From contig JAEYRU010000009.1 of assembly GCA_023435335.1 (NCBI GenBank), forward strand, positions 5,003-69,002: a stretch of DNA of 64,000 bases, given 5' to 3'. Below are positions 18,556-26,707 of the stretch, piece by piece; positions within the stretch are counted from its first letter, which is position 1; each line of letters begins with the position of its first letter. The translations under genes and the position numbers were made by a program. The notes below the pieces were generated by a model. That model was not told the DNA's origin. It searched no databases and worked only from the letters and a program-made list of their open reading frames with translations. This stretch comes from Pseudomonadota bacterium (lineage in GTDB: Bacteria; Pseudomonadota; Alphaproteobacteria; Rhizobiales; Rhizobiaceae).

Positions 18556-19530
18556 TCAGCCCGAGATGTCGATCACGCCGCAATCGCCGCTTTCCGTGCC
18601 GAAGGCGATGCGGGATCCGGCCCGGTCCCAGGCCATCGAACTGACGGCGCTCTTTCCGCCGCGTCGAAGCAGGACTTCCTTCTGGTCTGCGCAGCGGGCC
18701 GCGAGCACCATCCCGTCGGCATAGCCGATGGCGACAATCTCGTCGGCGGGATGGAAGGCGACGCTGGTGGCCATGGAATCACCGCGCGTGCCCAGTTCCA
18801 GCGGCGCCTTGCCCATCGGCCCGTCCTTAGACTGGAACGGCCACACGATCGCGGCGTTCGCACCGCTTGAGGCGAGCCAGCGGCCCTTCGGCCCCCAGGA
18901 CAGGCTTTTCACCTTGGCCGGATAGCCGCTCATTCGCATGTGCTTGCCATCCACAAGCTTCCAGCCGTGCAGGGCATTCTCCTGCATGGCCGTGACCAGG
19001 AACTGCCCGTCGGGCGAGAAAGTGATCATCGTATGGGCACCGGCCCATTCGAGTTCGACCGGCTTGCCCTCGGCCGCGGGGAAGTGCAGCGTGGTGCCGT
19101 TGTAGCGGGCGACCGCGATGCGCATGCCTTTCGGCGCGAAGGCCAGGCCCTCCACCGTCCGCGGATGCTGGAACTCGCGCACCTTGCCGTCCGGCAGCCG
19201 CACGAAAGCGGTGCGGCCGCTCGCCCAGGCGACGGCGCCCTGCGGTCCCCCAGCAAGCGCATTCACCCATTTGCGCCCGATGTCGCCGATCGTGTGCACG
19301 TTGCTGTCGGCCGAGACGGCCAGCACCTTGCCGTCCTCCCCGCCGGTAAGCAGCGTCCTGCCGTCGAGCGACGGCACAGCGGTCAGCAGCCCGTCATGTG
19401 CCTGCACGGTCTTGTGTCCGTGGTCGAGGCGATGGACCGAACCGTCGGCCAGCGCGAAATGCGGGGTGTCTCCGAGCCAGCAGGCGGTGACGCAGTGGGC
19501 GGAAAGGTCGAGCGGTGCGACGGTGGGCAT
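18556..19530 (-). CDS. WD40-repeat beta-propeller protein
   Basis: 324 residues made of about seven WD40-like blades: recurring GGEDGKVLAVS, SPDGQFLVTAMQ, GPKGRWLASSGANAAIVW and DRAGSRIAFGTESG units. No signal peptide is visible, so it is probably a cytoplasmic protein-interaction scaffold. The ATG at 19530 overlaps the cobW stop (TGATG), so the two are translationally coupled. WD40 genes next to COG0523 GTPases are known in alphaproteobacteria; joint function in metal handling is inferred. Confidence 0.88.
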   Translation of the reverse strand: MPTVAPLDLSAHCVTACWLGDTPHFALADGSVHRLDHGHKTVQAHDGLLTAVPSLDGRTLLTGGEDGKVLAVSADSNVHTIGDIGRKWVNALAGGPQGAVAWASGRTAFVRLPDGKVREFQHPRTVEGLAFAPKGMRIAVARYNGTTLHFPAAEGKPVELEWAGAHTMITFSPDGQFLVTAMQENALHGWKLVDGKHMRMSGYPAKVKSLSWGPKGRWLASSGANAAIVWPFQSKDGPMGKAPLELGTRGDSMATSVAFHPADEIVAIGYADGMVLAARCADQKEVLLRRGGKSAVSSMAWDRAGSRIAFGTESGDCGVIDISG

Positions 19531-20549
19531 CAGGCCTGGCAAGCCTCGAAGGTACGCTTCAGGCGCTCGGCGTCGAGATCGCGACCGATGAGGACGAGCC
19601 GGGTCTCGCGGGCCTCTCCCTCTTTCCACGGGCGCTGGTGGTCGCCTTCCAGGATCATGTGCACCCCCTGGACGACGTAACGGTCCGGATCATCCTTGAT
19701 GGCGATAATCCCCTTGAGCCGCAATATGCTCGGCCCATCCATCTGCGTCGTCTTCTCGATCCAGGGAAAGAACTTCCTCGGGTCCATCTCGCCCCCGCGC
19801 AGCGAGATCGATTTCACCGACACGTCGTGAATGGGCGAAGCCTCGCCATGGTGGTGATCGTGGCCGTGGTGATCGTGATCGTCGGCCTCGAGGAAGTGCG
19901 GATCGTTCTCGAGCGCGCGCTGCAGGTCGAACGCGCCGCGGTCAAGCACCTCGGCGAGCGGCACGCCCGAGCGCTCGGTCTTGTGGATGCGCGCGGCCGG
20001 GTTGATCGCCCGCACGGTGGCCTCGACCCTGGCCAGTTCCTCCTCACTCACGAGGTCGGTCTTGTTCAGTACGATCACGTCGGCGAACGCGATCTGGTCC
20101 TCGGCTTCCTTCGAGTCCTTGAGGCGCAGCGGCAGATGCTTGGCGTCCACCAGCGCCACGACCGCATCCAGCCGGGTCTTCGACTTTACGTCGTCGTCCA
20201 TGAAGAAGGTCTGCGCCACCGGCGCGGGGTCGGCGAGACCGGTCGTCTCCACCAGGATCGCATCGAAGCGGCCTGGCCGACGCATCAGACCTTCCACAGT
20301 GCGGATCAGGTCGCCGCGAACGGTGCAGCAGACGCAGCCATTGTTCATCTCGTAGATCTCCTCGTCGGATTCCACGATCAGGTCGTTGTCGATGCCGATC
20401 TCGCCGAACTCGTTGACGATCACGGCGTAACGCTTGCCGTGATTCTCCGAGAGAATTCGGTTGAGAAGGGTCGTCTTGCCGGAACCGAGATAGCCGGTGA
20501 GCACGGTGACGGGTATCTGCGCGGGTGTCTGCGCCTGGGCCTCGGGCAT
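19530..20549 (-). CDS. COG0523/CobW-family zinc GTPase metallochaperone
   Basis: 339-residue G3E GTPase. P-loop GYLGSGKTT at 19-27, metal-binding CVCC at 72-75, NKTDL guanine-specificity motif, and a histidine-rich loop (HDHHGHDHHHG, near 208-220) before the C-terminal CobW domain. The His-rich loop favours zinc delivery (ZigA/ZNG1-like) over cobalt. Coupled to a WD40 protein downstream. I looked for a Zur-like palindrome in the 92 bases upstream and did not see one. Confidence 0.92.
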   Translation of the reverse strand: MPEAQAQTPAQIPVTVLTGYLGSGKTTLLNRILSENHGKRYAVIVNEFGEIGIDNDLIVESDEEIYEMNNGCVCCTVRGDLIRTVEGLMRRPGRFDAILVETTGLADPAPVAQTFFMDDDVKSKTRLDAVVALVDAKHLPLRLKDSKEAEDQIAFADVIVLNKTDLVSEEELARVEATVRAINPAARIHKTERSGVPLAEVLDRGAFDLQRALENDPHFLEADDHDHHGHDHHHGEASPIHDVSVKSISLRGGEMDPRKFFPWIEKTTQMDGPSILRLKGIIAIKDDPDRYVVQGVHMILEGDHQRPWKEGEARETRLVLIGRDLDAERLKRTFEACQA

Positions 20550-20641
20550 GGTGTCCTCTTGGCTGTATCGGGAGGGTTTGTCGGCCCCTCATATAGGCGC
20601 GGCCGAGGCAATTTGCACGGGTCTCGTTTGGCCCAGGCGGA

Positions 20642-21403
20642 TCAGGTCAGCAGGCTCAGATCGAAGCGGTCGACATCATGCAGCAACTCGACGAAGCCGT
20701 GGGCGGCATGGCCGAGGATACGCTCGCCTGCAGTGGCAGTGGCGGCGGCCGCGTTGCCAGCCACGCCTGCGGGTGAAAGATCGCGCATCTTCCAGCCGAA
20801 AGCATGCGGGCCGTAGGCGCGCAAGTGCTTGAACTCCCCGATGAAACGTTGTTGGGCATTGGGAAAATCGCCAGCTTTCCCCATGTCGACCAGATCCGGC
20901 CGCAGCGCGAGCATGACGGAGGTTTCTATGAAGCCGCCATGCACGCCATAGGCGCGCTCGTCGGGAGAAACGATGTCTTGCGGGTAGCCGAACCGTGTCC
21001 AACTGGTCGCCACCGCGAGCATGGCGTGGCGGACGCGCAGTTCTGTGGCTACGATCGTCATGAGCGGGGAGTTCCCGCCATGTGCGTTCAGCATCACGAA
21101 CTTGCGAATGCCACGGTGGAATGCGTCCTCGCCAATCCCTATCCAGCGGCGCACGGCGGCATCGAAGGAGAGGGAACGTGTGCCGGACACGTCCATGTGC
21201 TCAATCGAATAGCCGACTGTCTCGACCGGCAGGAACTCGACCGACAAGCTTTCCGGCAGCAGGGCGCGGACCCGCTCGACGATGCCCGCCGCTATGATGG
21301 TGTCGGTTTCGAGCGGAAGGTGCGGCCCATGCTGCTCGGTCGCGCCAAGCGGCAACACCGCGATCGGTTCCCGGCCGGGCCGGACTGGACCTGTGTCTGT
21401 CAT
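20642..21403 (-). CDS. Creatininase-family amidohydrolase
   Basis: 253-residue metal-dependent amidohydrolase of the creatininase/FAPy-deformylase superfamily. Metal-site motifs are PLGATEQHGPHLPLETDT near the N-terminus, LNAHGGNSPL in the middle and YGVHGGFIETS. Family members hydrolyse creatinine, formamidopyrimidines or mycofactocin precursor; the sequence does not tell which. Divergent from the marR gene, 154 bases apart. Confidence 0.9.
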   Translation of the reverse strand: MTDTGPVRPGREPIAVLPLGATEQHGPHLPLETDTIIAAGIVERVRALLPESLSVEFLPVETVGYSIEHMDVSGTRSLSFDAAVRRWIGIGEDAFHRGIRKFVMLNAHGGNSPLMTIVATELRVRHAMLAVATSWTRFGYPQDIVSPDERAYGVHGGFIETSVMLALRPDLVDMGKAGDFPNAQQRFIGEFKHLRAYGPHAFGWKMRDLSPAGVAGNAAAATATAGERILGHAAHGFVELLHDVDRFDLSLLT

Positions 21404-21557
21404 AAGACTGATAAATCACTCTGGCATGAAGCGGACATGTTGCCGGCAAAGTGCATTGCGTCGCGTCGCTGCCGGCGGTGGACAAAGCATGAGCCAAGAC
21501 TATTGTGGGCCTGGTCGCGGTCCGATTGCAAACGGGAACTCAGGCGGAGAGGTTGGC

Positions 21558-22028
21558 ATGGCCAAAGCCGCGAAAGGGACATTGATCGGACGGCTGCAGT
21601 CGGCTGCCAGGCAGTCGCGCACCGCGCTGGCAGCGCGGCTCCTGCAGCACGGGCTGTATGCGGGCCAGGACCAGATCATGCTGGCGCTGCATGACACCGA
21701 CGGGCAGACACCAGGCAACCTGGCGGCACGGCTGGGCGTGCGGCCGCCGACGATCACCAAGACGATCAACCGCCTGCAGACGCAGGGTTTCGTGGCGCGG
21801 CAGGCGAGCGAAGCCGACTCACGGCAGGCGCACGTGTTCCTGACCGATGCCGGGCGCGACGCCATCCGGCTGATCGAGAAGTCGCTGCGCAAGACTGAGA
21901 AGCAGGCGTTCCGCGGGCTGGACAAGAAGGAGCAGAAGGCGCTGCTGAAGGTCCTGTTGCGTATCGAGGCCAACCTGAACGGCGCGGAGCCGGTCGAAGA
22001 CCCGGAACTCGAAGACGTCGAGGAGTAA
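21558..22028 (+). CDS. MarR-family transcriptional regulator
   Basis: 156-residue winged-helix regulator: NLAARLGVRPPTITKTINRL recognition region, wing QGFVARQASEADSRQAHVFLT, and long dimerisation helices at both ends. The start at 21558 has GGAGAGG nine bases upstream; a GTG/ATG extension to about 21489 is possible but less favoured. It is divergent from the creatininase-family gene and precedes a drug/metabolite transporter. Target inferred only from neighbourhood. Confidence 0.88.
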   Translation: MAKAAKGTLIGRLQSAARQSRTALAARLLQHGLYAGQDQIMLALHDTDGQTPGNLAARLGVRPPTITKTINRLQTQGFVARQASEADSRQAHVFLTDAGRDAIRLIEKSLRKTEKQAFRGLDKKEQKALLKVLLRIEANLNGAEPVEDPELEDVEE

Positions 22029-22054
22029 ACAACGCCCGCATTGCGGATTGAGGC

Positions 22055-23053
22055 TTGCGGACAGGGAACAAGTGGCCGAAAGAGACGCGATCCCTTCGCG
22101 CGTTAACGGTAGTCCAGTTGCAGACACCGCAGTCCGATGAGCCCACGCCCGGTTCCGCCATCCTGCTGATGATCGGCGCAGGCGTTTCGTTCGCCTTTCT
22201 CGATACGAGCGCCAAGTATCTCGTCGTATCTGGCATGAGTTCCGAATTCGTGTCCTGGGTGCGCTTCGTAGTGCATCTGCTCCTCGTGCTGGTGCTTTTC
22301 CGCGCCTGGTCGAATCCCGAGGTATTCCGCTATCGAAGCCTGCCGCAGCAGGTGCTGCGCGGCGTCTTCCTGTTCGGTTCCACCTTCTTCAATTTCCACG
22401 CGCTGAAGTCGCTGCAGCTTGCGGAAACGATGTCGATCGCCTTCTTCGGGCCGATGGTGATAACGGCACTTGCCGGGCCGTTGCTGGGCGAGTGGGCCGG
22501 ATGGCGGCGCTGGCTAGCGGTCGGTGCGGGATTCGTCGGCGTATTGCTCATCACGCGGCCGGGCTTCGGCGTGTTCGGGCTCGGGCATGTCTTCGCGCTC
22601 GCCTCGATGCTTTCCTATGCCTTCTACGCGATCATGACGCGGAGCATGGGCGCGCGCGAAACGTCGGAGAGCCTGATCTTCTACTCGGCCCTCTCTCCCG
22701 TATTGCTCATCGCGCCGATCGTTCCGGCATACGCGGAGATGCCGTCTTCCCCGCTGCTGTGGGCCCTGCTGCTGTCGCTCGGCTTCTACGGAGCTTTCGG
22801 ACACTATCTGCTCATCCGCGCCTTCAAGCAGGCTACGGCGACCGCGCTTGCGCCCTATCCCTACCTGCAGATGGTATGGATGATATTTGCCGGCTATGTC
22901 GTCTTCGGCGACTTGCCCGATGGCTGGACGCTGTTCGGCGCGGCGGTCATCGTCGCAAGCGGCCTCTATATCGTGCATCGCGAACACCGCCTGCGACTTG
23001 CCAGCCGGACCGCTCCCAATACGGAAACGATCGATCTCGCTAAAAAGCTTTGA
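22055..23053 (+). CDS. EamA/DMT-superfamily transporter
   Basis: Inner membrane permease with ten predicted helices in two EamA repeats (about residues 35-175 and 180-320), for example MIGAGVSFAFLDTSAKYLVV and ALAPYPYLQMVWMIFAGYVVF. No ATG exists before the first helix; in-frame candidates are TTG at 22055 and TTG at 22118, neither with a convincing Shine-Dalgarno, so the start is unsettled. Follows marR by 26 bases. Substrate unknown. Confidence 0.85.
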   Translation: MRTGNKWPKETRSLRALTVVQLQTPQSDEPTPGSAILLMIGAGVSFAFLDTSAKYLVVSGMSSEFVSWVRFVVHLLLVLVLFRAWSNPEVFRYRSLPQQVLRGVFLFGSTFFNFHALKSLQLAETMSIAFFGPMVITALAGPLLGEWAGWRRWLAVGAGFVGVLLITRPGFGVFGLGHVFALASMLSYAFYAIMTRSMGARETSESLIFYSALSPVLLIAPIVPAYAEMPSSPLLWALLLSLGFYGAFGHYLLIRAFKQATATALAPYPYLQMVWMIFAGYVVFGDLPDGWTLFGAAVIVASGLYIVHREHRLRLASRTAPNTETIDLAKKL

Positions 23054-23076
23054 CGCGCCGGCAAGCGATGCGATAT

Positions 23077-23103
23077 GGGCCATTTAAACAGTTTAAATGG
23101 CCC
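23077..23103. promoter_or_regulatory. 27-bp perfect palindrome before the LacI gene, probable operator
   Basis: Thirteen-base arms (GGGCCATTTAAAC) around a central A match without error. The AT-rich GTTTAAAC-like core stands out in a GC-rich region. It lies 13 bp before the CTG start of the LacI-family gene and just after the EamA gene. LacI-family regulators bind palindromes of this type, so autoregulation is likely. It could also act as a hairpin ending the EamA transcript, but there is no T run. Confidence 0.7.
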
Positions 23104-23115
23104 CGGGAGGCTTAG

Positions 23116-24138
23116 CTGGCGCAGAAGATCAAGCTTTCGACGATCGCGGAAGGGCTTGGCGTGTCGACTGCGACCGTCTCCCTGGCGCTGCGCGACAGCC
23201 CGCTGGTGGCTGACGCCACGCGCGAGCGCATCAAGGAACATGCGCGAGCGATCGGCTATATCTACAATCGGCGCGCGGCGAGCCTGAGGACGTCGCGTTC
23301 GGGCATCGTCGGGGTGACGGTGCACGACATCATGAATCCCTTTTATGCGGAGATCCTGGGCGCGATCGAGATGGAGCTCGACCGCTCGCGCCAGACATTC
23401 CTCCTTTGCAATCACTACGACCAGGTGGAGAAGCAGCGCAGCTTCATCGACACGCTGCTGCAACTCGGCGCCGACGGGGTGATCATGTCGCCGGCAATCG
23501 GCACGCCGCCGGAAGATATCCGGATGGCGGAGGACAACGGCCTGCCGGCCGTGCTTGTCGCGCGCTCAGTCGACGGCGTCGACGTGCCGGTGTTCCGCGG
23601 CGACGATGCCTACGGCATCGGCTTGGCGACCAATCACCTCATTTCGCTCGGCCATACGCGCATCGCCATGATCGGCGGTACCGACCAGACCTCCACGGGC
23701 CGCGACCGGTACCAGGGTTACGTGGCGGCGATGGAAAAGGCCGGGCTGGACGTACTCCCCTCCATGCGCCTGCCCGGACCGCGCACCAAGCAGGGCGGTT
23801 TCGAGGCGGCGGGCGCATTCCTCGCGCTCAAGGAAAAGCCGACCGCCGCCGTATGCTGGAACGACCTGGTGGCGATCGGCCTGATGAACGGCATCGCGCG
23901 AGCAGGGCTTGTGCCCGGCGTCGACATATCCGTAACCGGCTACGACGACTTGGAGGAAGCCGCCATCGCCACGCCGGCGCTGACCACCGTGTGGAACGGA
24001 CAGCGGGAAGTCGGCCGCCGCGCGGCGCGCGTGCTGCTTGACCGGCTCAACGGCGCGACCGTCGACACGCATCAGGAACTCATCAAGCCCGAACTGCATG
24101 TGCGCCAGTCCACCGGGCGGCCGCGCGAGCGGAACTGA
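23116..24138 (+). CDS. LacI-family transcriptional regulator with probable CTG start
   Basis: 340-residue LacI regulator: N-terminal helix-turn-helix (KLSTIAEGLGVSTATVSLALRD) and hinge, then a periplasmic-binding-like sugar domain. A start at the GTG 23161 would delete half the HTH. An in-frame TAG at 23113-23115 limits the frame, and the only codon that keeps the whole domain is CTG at 23116, preceded by GGGAGG at 23105-23110 with 5 bases between. A rare CTG initiation is therefore likely. A 27-bp palindrome overlaps the upstream region. Probably controls the adjacent hydroxyacid dehydrogenase. Confidence 0.86.
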   Translation: MAQKIKLSTIAEGLGVSTATVSLALRDSPLVADATRERIKEHARAIGYIYNRRAASLRTSRSGIVGVTVHDIMNPFYAEILGAIEMELDRSRQTFLLCNHYDQVEKQRSFIDTLLQLGADGVIMSPAIGTPPEDIRMAEDNGLPAVLVARSVDGVDVPVFRGDDAYGIGLATNHLISLGHTRIAMIGGTDQTSTGRDRYQGYVAAMEKAGLDVLPSMRLPGPRTKQGGFEAAGAFLALKEKPTAAVCWNDLVAIGLMNGIARAGLVPGVDISVTGYDDLEEAAIATPALTTVWNGQREVGRRAARVLLDRLNGATVDTHQELIKPELHVRQSTGRPRERN

Positions 24139-24218
24139 GGCCGCACCGGTACGCTGCCGGGCTTGCATCCCCGTCTCGTGCCGCTAAGCATGCAGCGGCA
24201 ACAGGCAAGGAGAGCGGC

Positions 24219-25196
24219 GTGAGCACCAGCGAAATCCAGATCGTGGTTCCGGGGCGCATGCATCCGCATGCGGTGGAGCGCATAAGCGGAACGTTCCGCA
24301 TAATTGAAATCGAGAAGTCCGACCCCGCTCTGCTTTCGCCGGAAGTCGCAAGCGCCATCAGGGGCATCGCCGTCGTGGGAACGAACATGGGCATTGGCCC
24401 GGCCTTCGTGGATGCTCTCCCCAACCTCGAGATAGTCGCCAATTTCGGGGTCGGCTACGATTCGGTGGATGCGAGATACTGCGCCGGACGCGGCGTCATG
24501 GTCACCAACACCCCGGACGTGCTAACGGAGGAGGTCGCGGACACAGCCGTCGGTCTTCTCATCAACACCGTGCGCGAGCTCCCCCAGGCGGAGGCCTGGT
24601 TGCGGGCCGGCAAGTGGGTCAGCCAGGGCAATTATCGGCTGACGCCGGCCACGTTGCGCGGCCGCCATGTCGGCATCTTCGGCATGGGGCGCATAGGCTC
24701 GGCGATCGCGCGGCGGCTGGAGGCGTTCGGCCTCAAGGTCAGCTACCACAACCGGCGCAGGCTGGAGGGCGCGTCGCAGGACTATTATCCGACCTTGAAG
24801 GAGCTTGCGACCGCCGTGGACACGCTGATCGCGGTCACGCCCGGCGGAGCGACCACGCAGCGGATCGTCAATGCCGACATTCTCCGCGCGCTCGGACCGG
24901 AGGGCGTGTTCATCAATATCGGGCGGGGCAGCACGGTCGACGAGGCCGCCCTGATCGAGGCGCTGAAGTCCGGGACGATCCGCGCCGCCGGGCTCGACGT
25001 CTTCGCCGACGAGCCGCGCGTTCCGGCGGAACTGATCGCACTGCCCAATGCCTGCGTGCTGCCGCATGTCGGCTCGGCCACGGTGCATACGCGGCGCGCC
25101 ATGGCCGATCTCGTGGTCGACAACCTGGTGTCATGGTTTACGCAGCGCAGGGCGCTGACGCCGGTGCCCGAGACGGCCGACGTGACGGCTCGATAG
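24219..25196 (+). CDS. NAD(P)-dependent D-2-hydroxyacid dehydrogenase (glyoxylate/hydroxypyruvate reductase-like)
   Basis: 325 residues of the D-isomer-specific 2-hydroxyacid dehydrogenase family: substrate loop NFGVGYDSVD, Rossmann motif GIFGMGRIGSAIARRL, catalytic Arg in NIGRGSTVDE, Glu in FADEPRVP and His in LPHVGSA. The NRR after the Rossmann strand suggests NADP preference, as in GhrB-like enzymes. GTG start with GGAGAG seven bases upstream. Downstream of the LacI gene by 80 bases. Confidence 0.92.
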   Translation: MSTSEIQIVVPGRMHPHAVERISGTFRIIEIEKSDPALLSPEVASAIRGIAVVGTNMGIGPAFVDALPNLEIVANFGVGYDSVDARYCAGRGVMVTNTPDVLTEEVADTAVGLLINTVRELPQAEAWLRAGKWVSQGNYRLTPATLRGRHVGIFGMGRIGSAIARRLEAFGLKVSYHNRRRLEGASQDYYPTLKELATAVDTLIAVTPGGATTQRIVNADILRALGPEGVFINIGRGSTVDEAALIEALKSGTIRAAGLDVFADEPRVPAELIALPNACVLPHVGSATVHTRRAMADLVVDNLVSWFTQRRALTPVPETADVTAR

Positions 25197-25265
25197 GGGC
25201 CTTAACCCCGGCTTAACCACAACTCCCGATCCTCATCCCGGGGCAATGGCGACGGGGTGACGGCG

Positions 25266-25685
25266 ATGGGCATTATCAAGGCAGTAGCGGGCCTGGGCGC
25301 GGTGGCGTTCGCGGGCGTCGCCTACACGGTGACCAATGGCGGCACGCCGCCTGGCGCATCTCCTTCCCATACGCCGGACTTGCAGGCGAGCCGAATTGCC
25401 GAGCGGTTCCGCCTGGTGCTTTACGGGGCCGATACCGGGTGCGACGTGGTCAAGGGGGATGCGGTTTCAGCGCACAAGGCCCGACTGATATTCGGCGCGG
25501 ACTGTGCCACGGAGCTACCCGACCTCGCGGCCGCGCGCTTCTGGAGTGAGCAGGAAGACGGCTCCGTGGCCTTCATGGGCGAGGACGGCAAAGTGACGGC
25601 TCGCTTCGCGGCTGGCGACGGCCACGCTTTCGAATCCTACGGGGCAGGGGCCCCGCTGATCTCGCTGATCGCGCAGGACGACTAA
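25266..25685 (+). CDS. AprI/Inh-type metalloprotease inhibitor family protein, exported
   Basis: 139-residue protein with an N-terminal hydrophobic segment (GIIKAVAGLGAVAFAGVAYTV) that may be a signal peptide or anchor. The mature part has two cysteines (GCDVV and DCATEL) and a Trp-containing strand ARFWSEQEDGS followed by EDGKVTARF, the pattern of the AprI/Inh periplasmic inhibitor barrel. An upstream GTG at 25257 would add three residues. It converges on the class C26 hydrolase gene with no room for a terminator. Confidence 0.68.
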   Translation: MGIIKAVAGLGAVAFAGVAYTVTNGGTPPGASPSHTPDLQASRIAERFRLVLYGADTGCDVVKGDAVSAHKARLIFGADCATELPDLAAARFWSEQEDGSVAFMGEDGKVTARFAAGDGHAFESYGAGAPLISLIAQDD

Positions 25686-26460
25686 TCTATTCCGCCGCCG
25701 GGCGCATCCCGCCGCGGGCCTGCGCATGGGCGCGCACCGCGTCGCCGAAGGCCCTGAACAACCGCGCGGAGCTGTCGTCCGAATTCGCCCAGTACTCTGG
25801 GTGCCACTGTACACCGACCGCGAAGGCGCGCGCCCCCCGCACGGAGACCGCCTCCACGGTGCCGTCGGGTGCCACCGCCTCGATCTGAAGGGCGGACCCC
25901 AGCCGGTCGACGGCCTGCCTGTGCACCGAATTGACCATGATCTCGCCGGGGCCGAAGACGCCGGCCAGGCAGGACCCCGGCTTGATCGAGACGGATTGGC
26001 GGATGGCGAAGCGTTCGTCCTGGTTCTCGCTCTCCGGCGCGCGATGGTCGTGGCGCCCCTCCATCTCATGGATTTCGGTCGCCAGCGTGCCGCCCAGCGC
26101 GACATTCATCTCCTGGATGCCGCGGCAGATGGCCAGCAGCGGAACGCCGCGCTCGATGGCCTTGCGGATGAGCGGCAGCGTGGTCGCGTCCCGTGCCGTG
26201 TCGTAGGGGCCGTTCTCCTCGCTGGCCTCGCCGCCGTAAAGCGATGGGTGCACGTTCGAGCGCGAACCGGTCACGAGCACGCCGTCGACGCGCTCGAGCA
26301 GTGAATCGAAGTCGATGCGATCGCCGAAGGAAGGCAGCAGCAGCGGCAGCGTTCCGGCGGCGGTAAGCGCGGCCTCGAGGTACTGGACCGGCGTCGCGTG
26401 CCAGACATTGTTGGAAAATTCGCGGACGTCGGTAGAGACGGCGACGAGCGGCTGAAGCAT
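25683..26460 (-). CDS. Class I glutamine amidotransferase-like gamma-glutamyl hydrolase (peptidase C26)
   Basis: 257-residue class C26 hydrolase resembling gamma-glutamyl-GABA hydrolase. Catalytic Cys lies in LLAICRGIQEMNVALGG and the His/Glu dyad in GVQWHPEYW. The N-terminus PLVAVSTDVREF and TGSRSNVHPSLYGG are family-typical. The E. coli enzyme of this family cleaves gamma-glutamyl-GABA in putrescine breakdown; no other putrescine gene is nearby, so the natural substrate is open. The stop is at about 25685, abutting the convergent inhibitor-like gene. Confidence 0.88.
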
Positions 26461-26707
26461 GGCGACACCAAGGGCGTTTTCAGGTCGAGACTCTGCCGCA
26501 TCACATTAGGATGCGCGGCCTGCCTTTCCAACTGCAATCAGATCGAGCGGTTTCAAGTCACGCCGCAGGCGCAGGTGACGCAGCGTAACTAGGCGGAATC
26601 ATGGACAAAACGGCTTGTGGTTGTATTTTCCGGCCGCGCTCGGGCTTCGCATCGCTGGATGCTCCGAGATGCACTGATCCAGGAAATGCAATCCGGAGGA
26701 GTAGAAG

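Noticed and set aside
23077..23103. Reading the 27-bp palindrome as an intrinsic terminator of the EamA gene
   Set aside because: It has no T run and an AT-rich core, and it sits in the promoter region of the LacI gene, so an operator is the better call.
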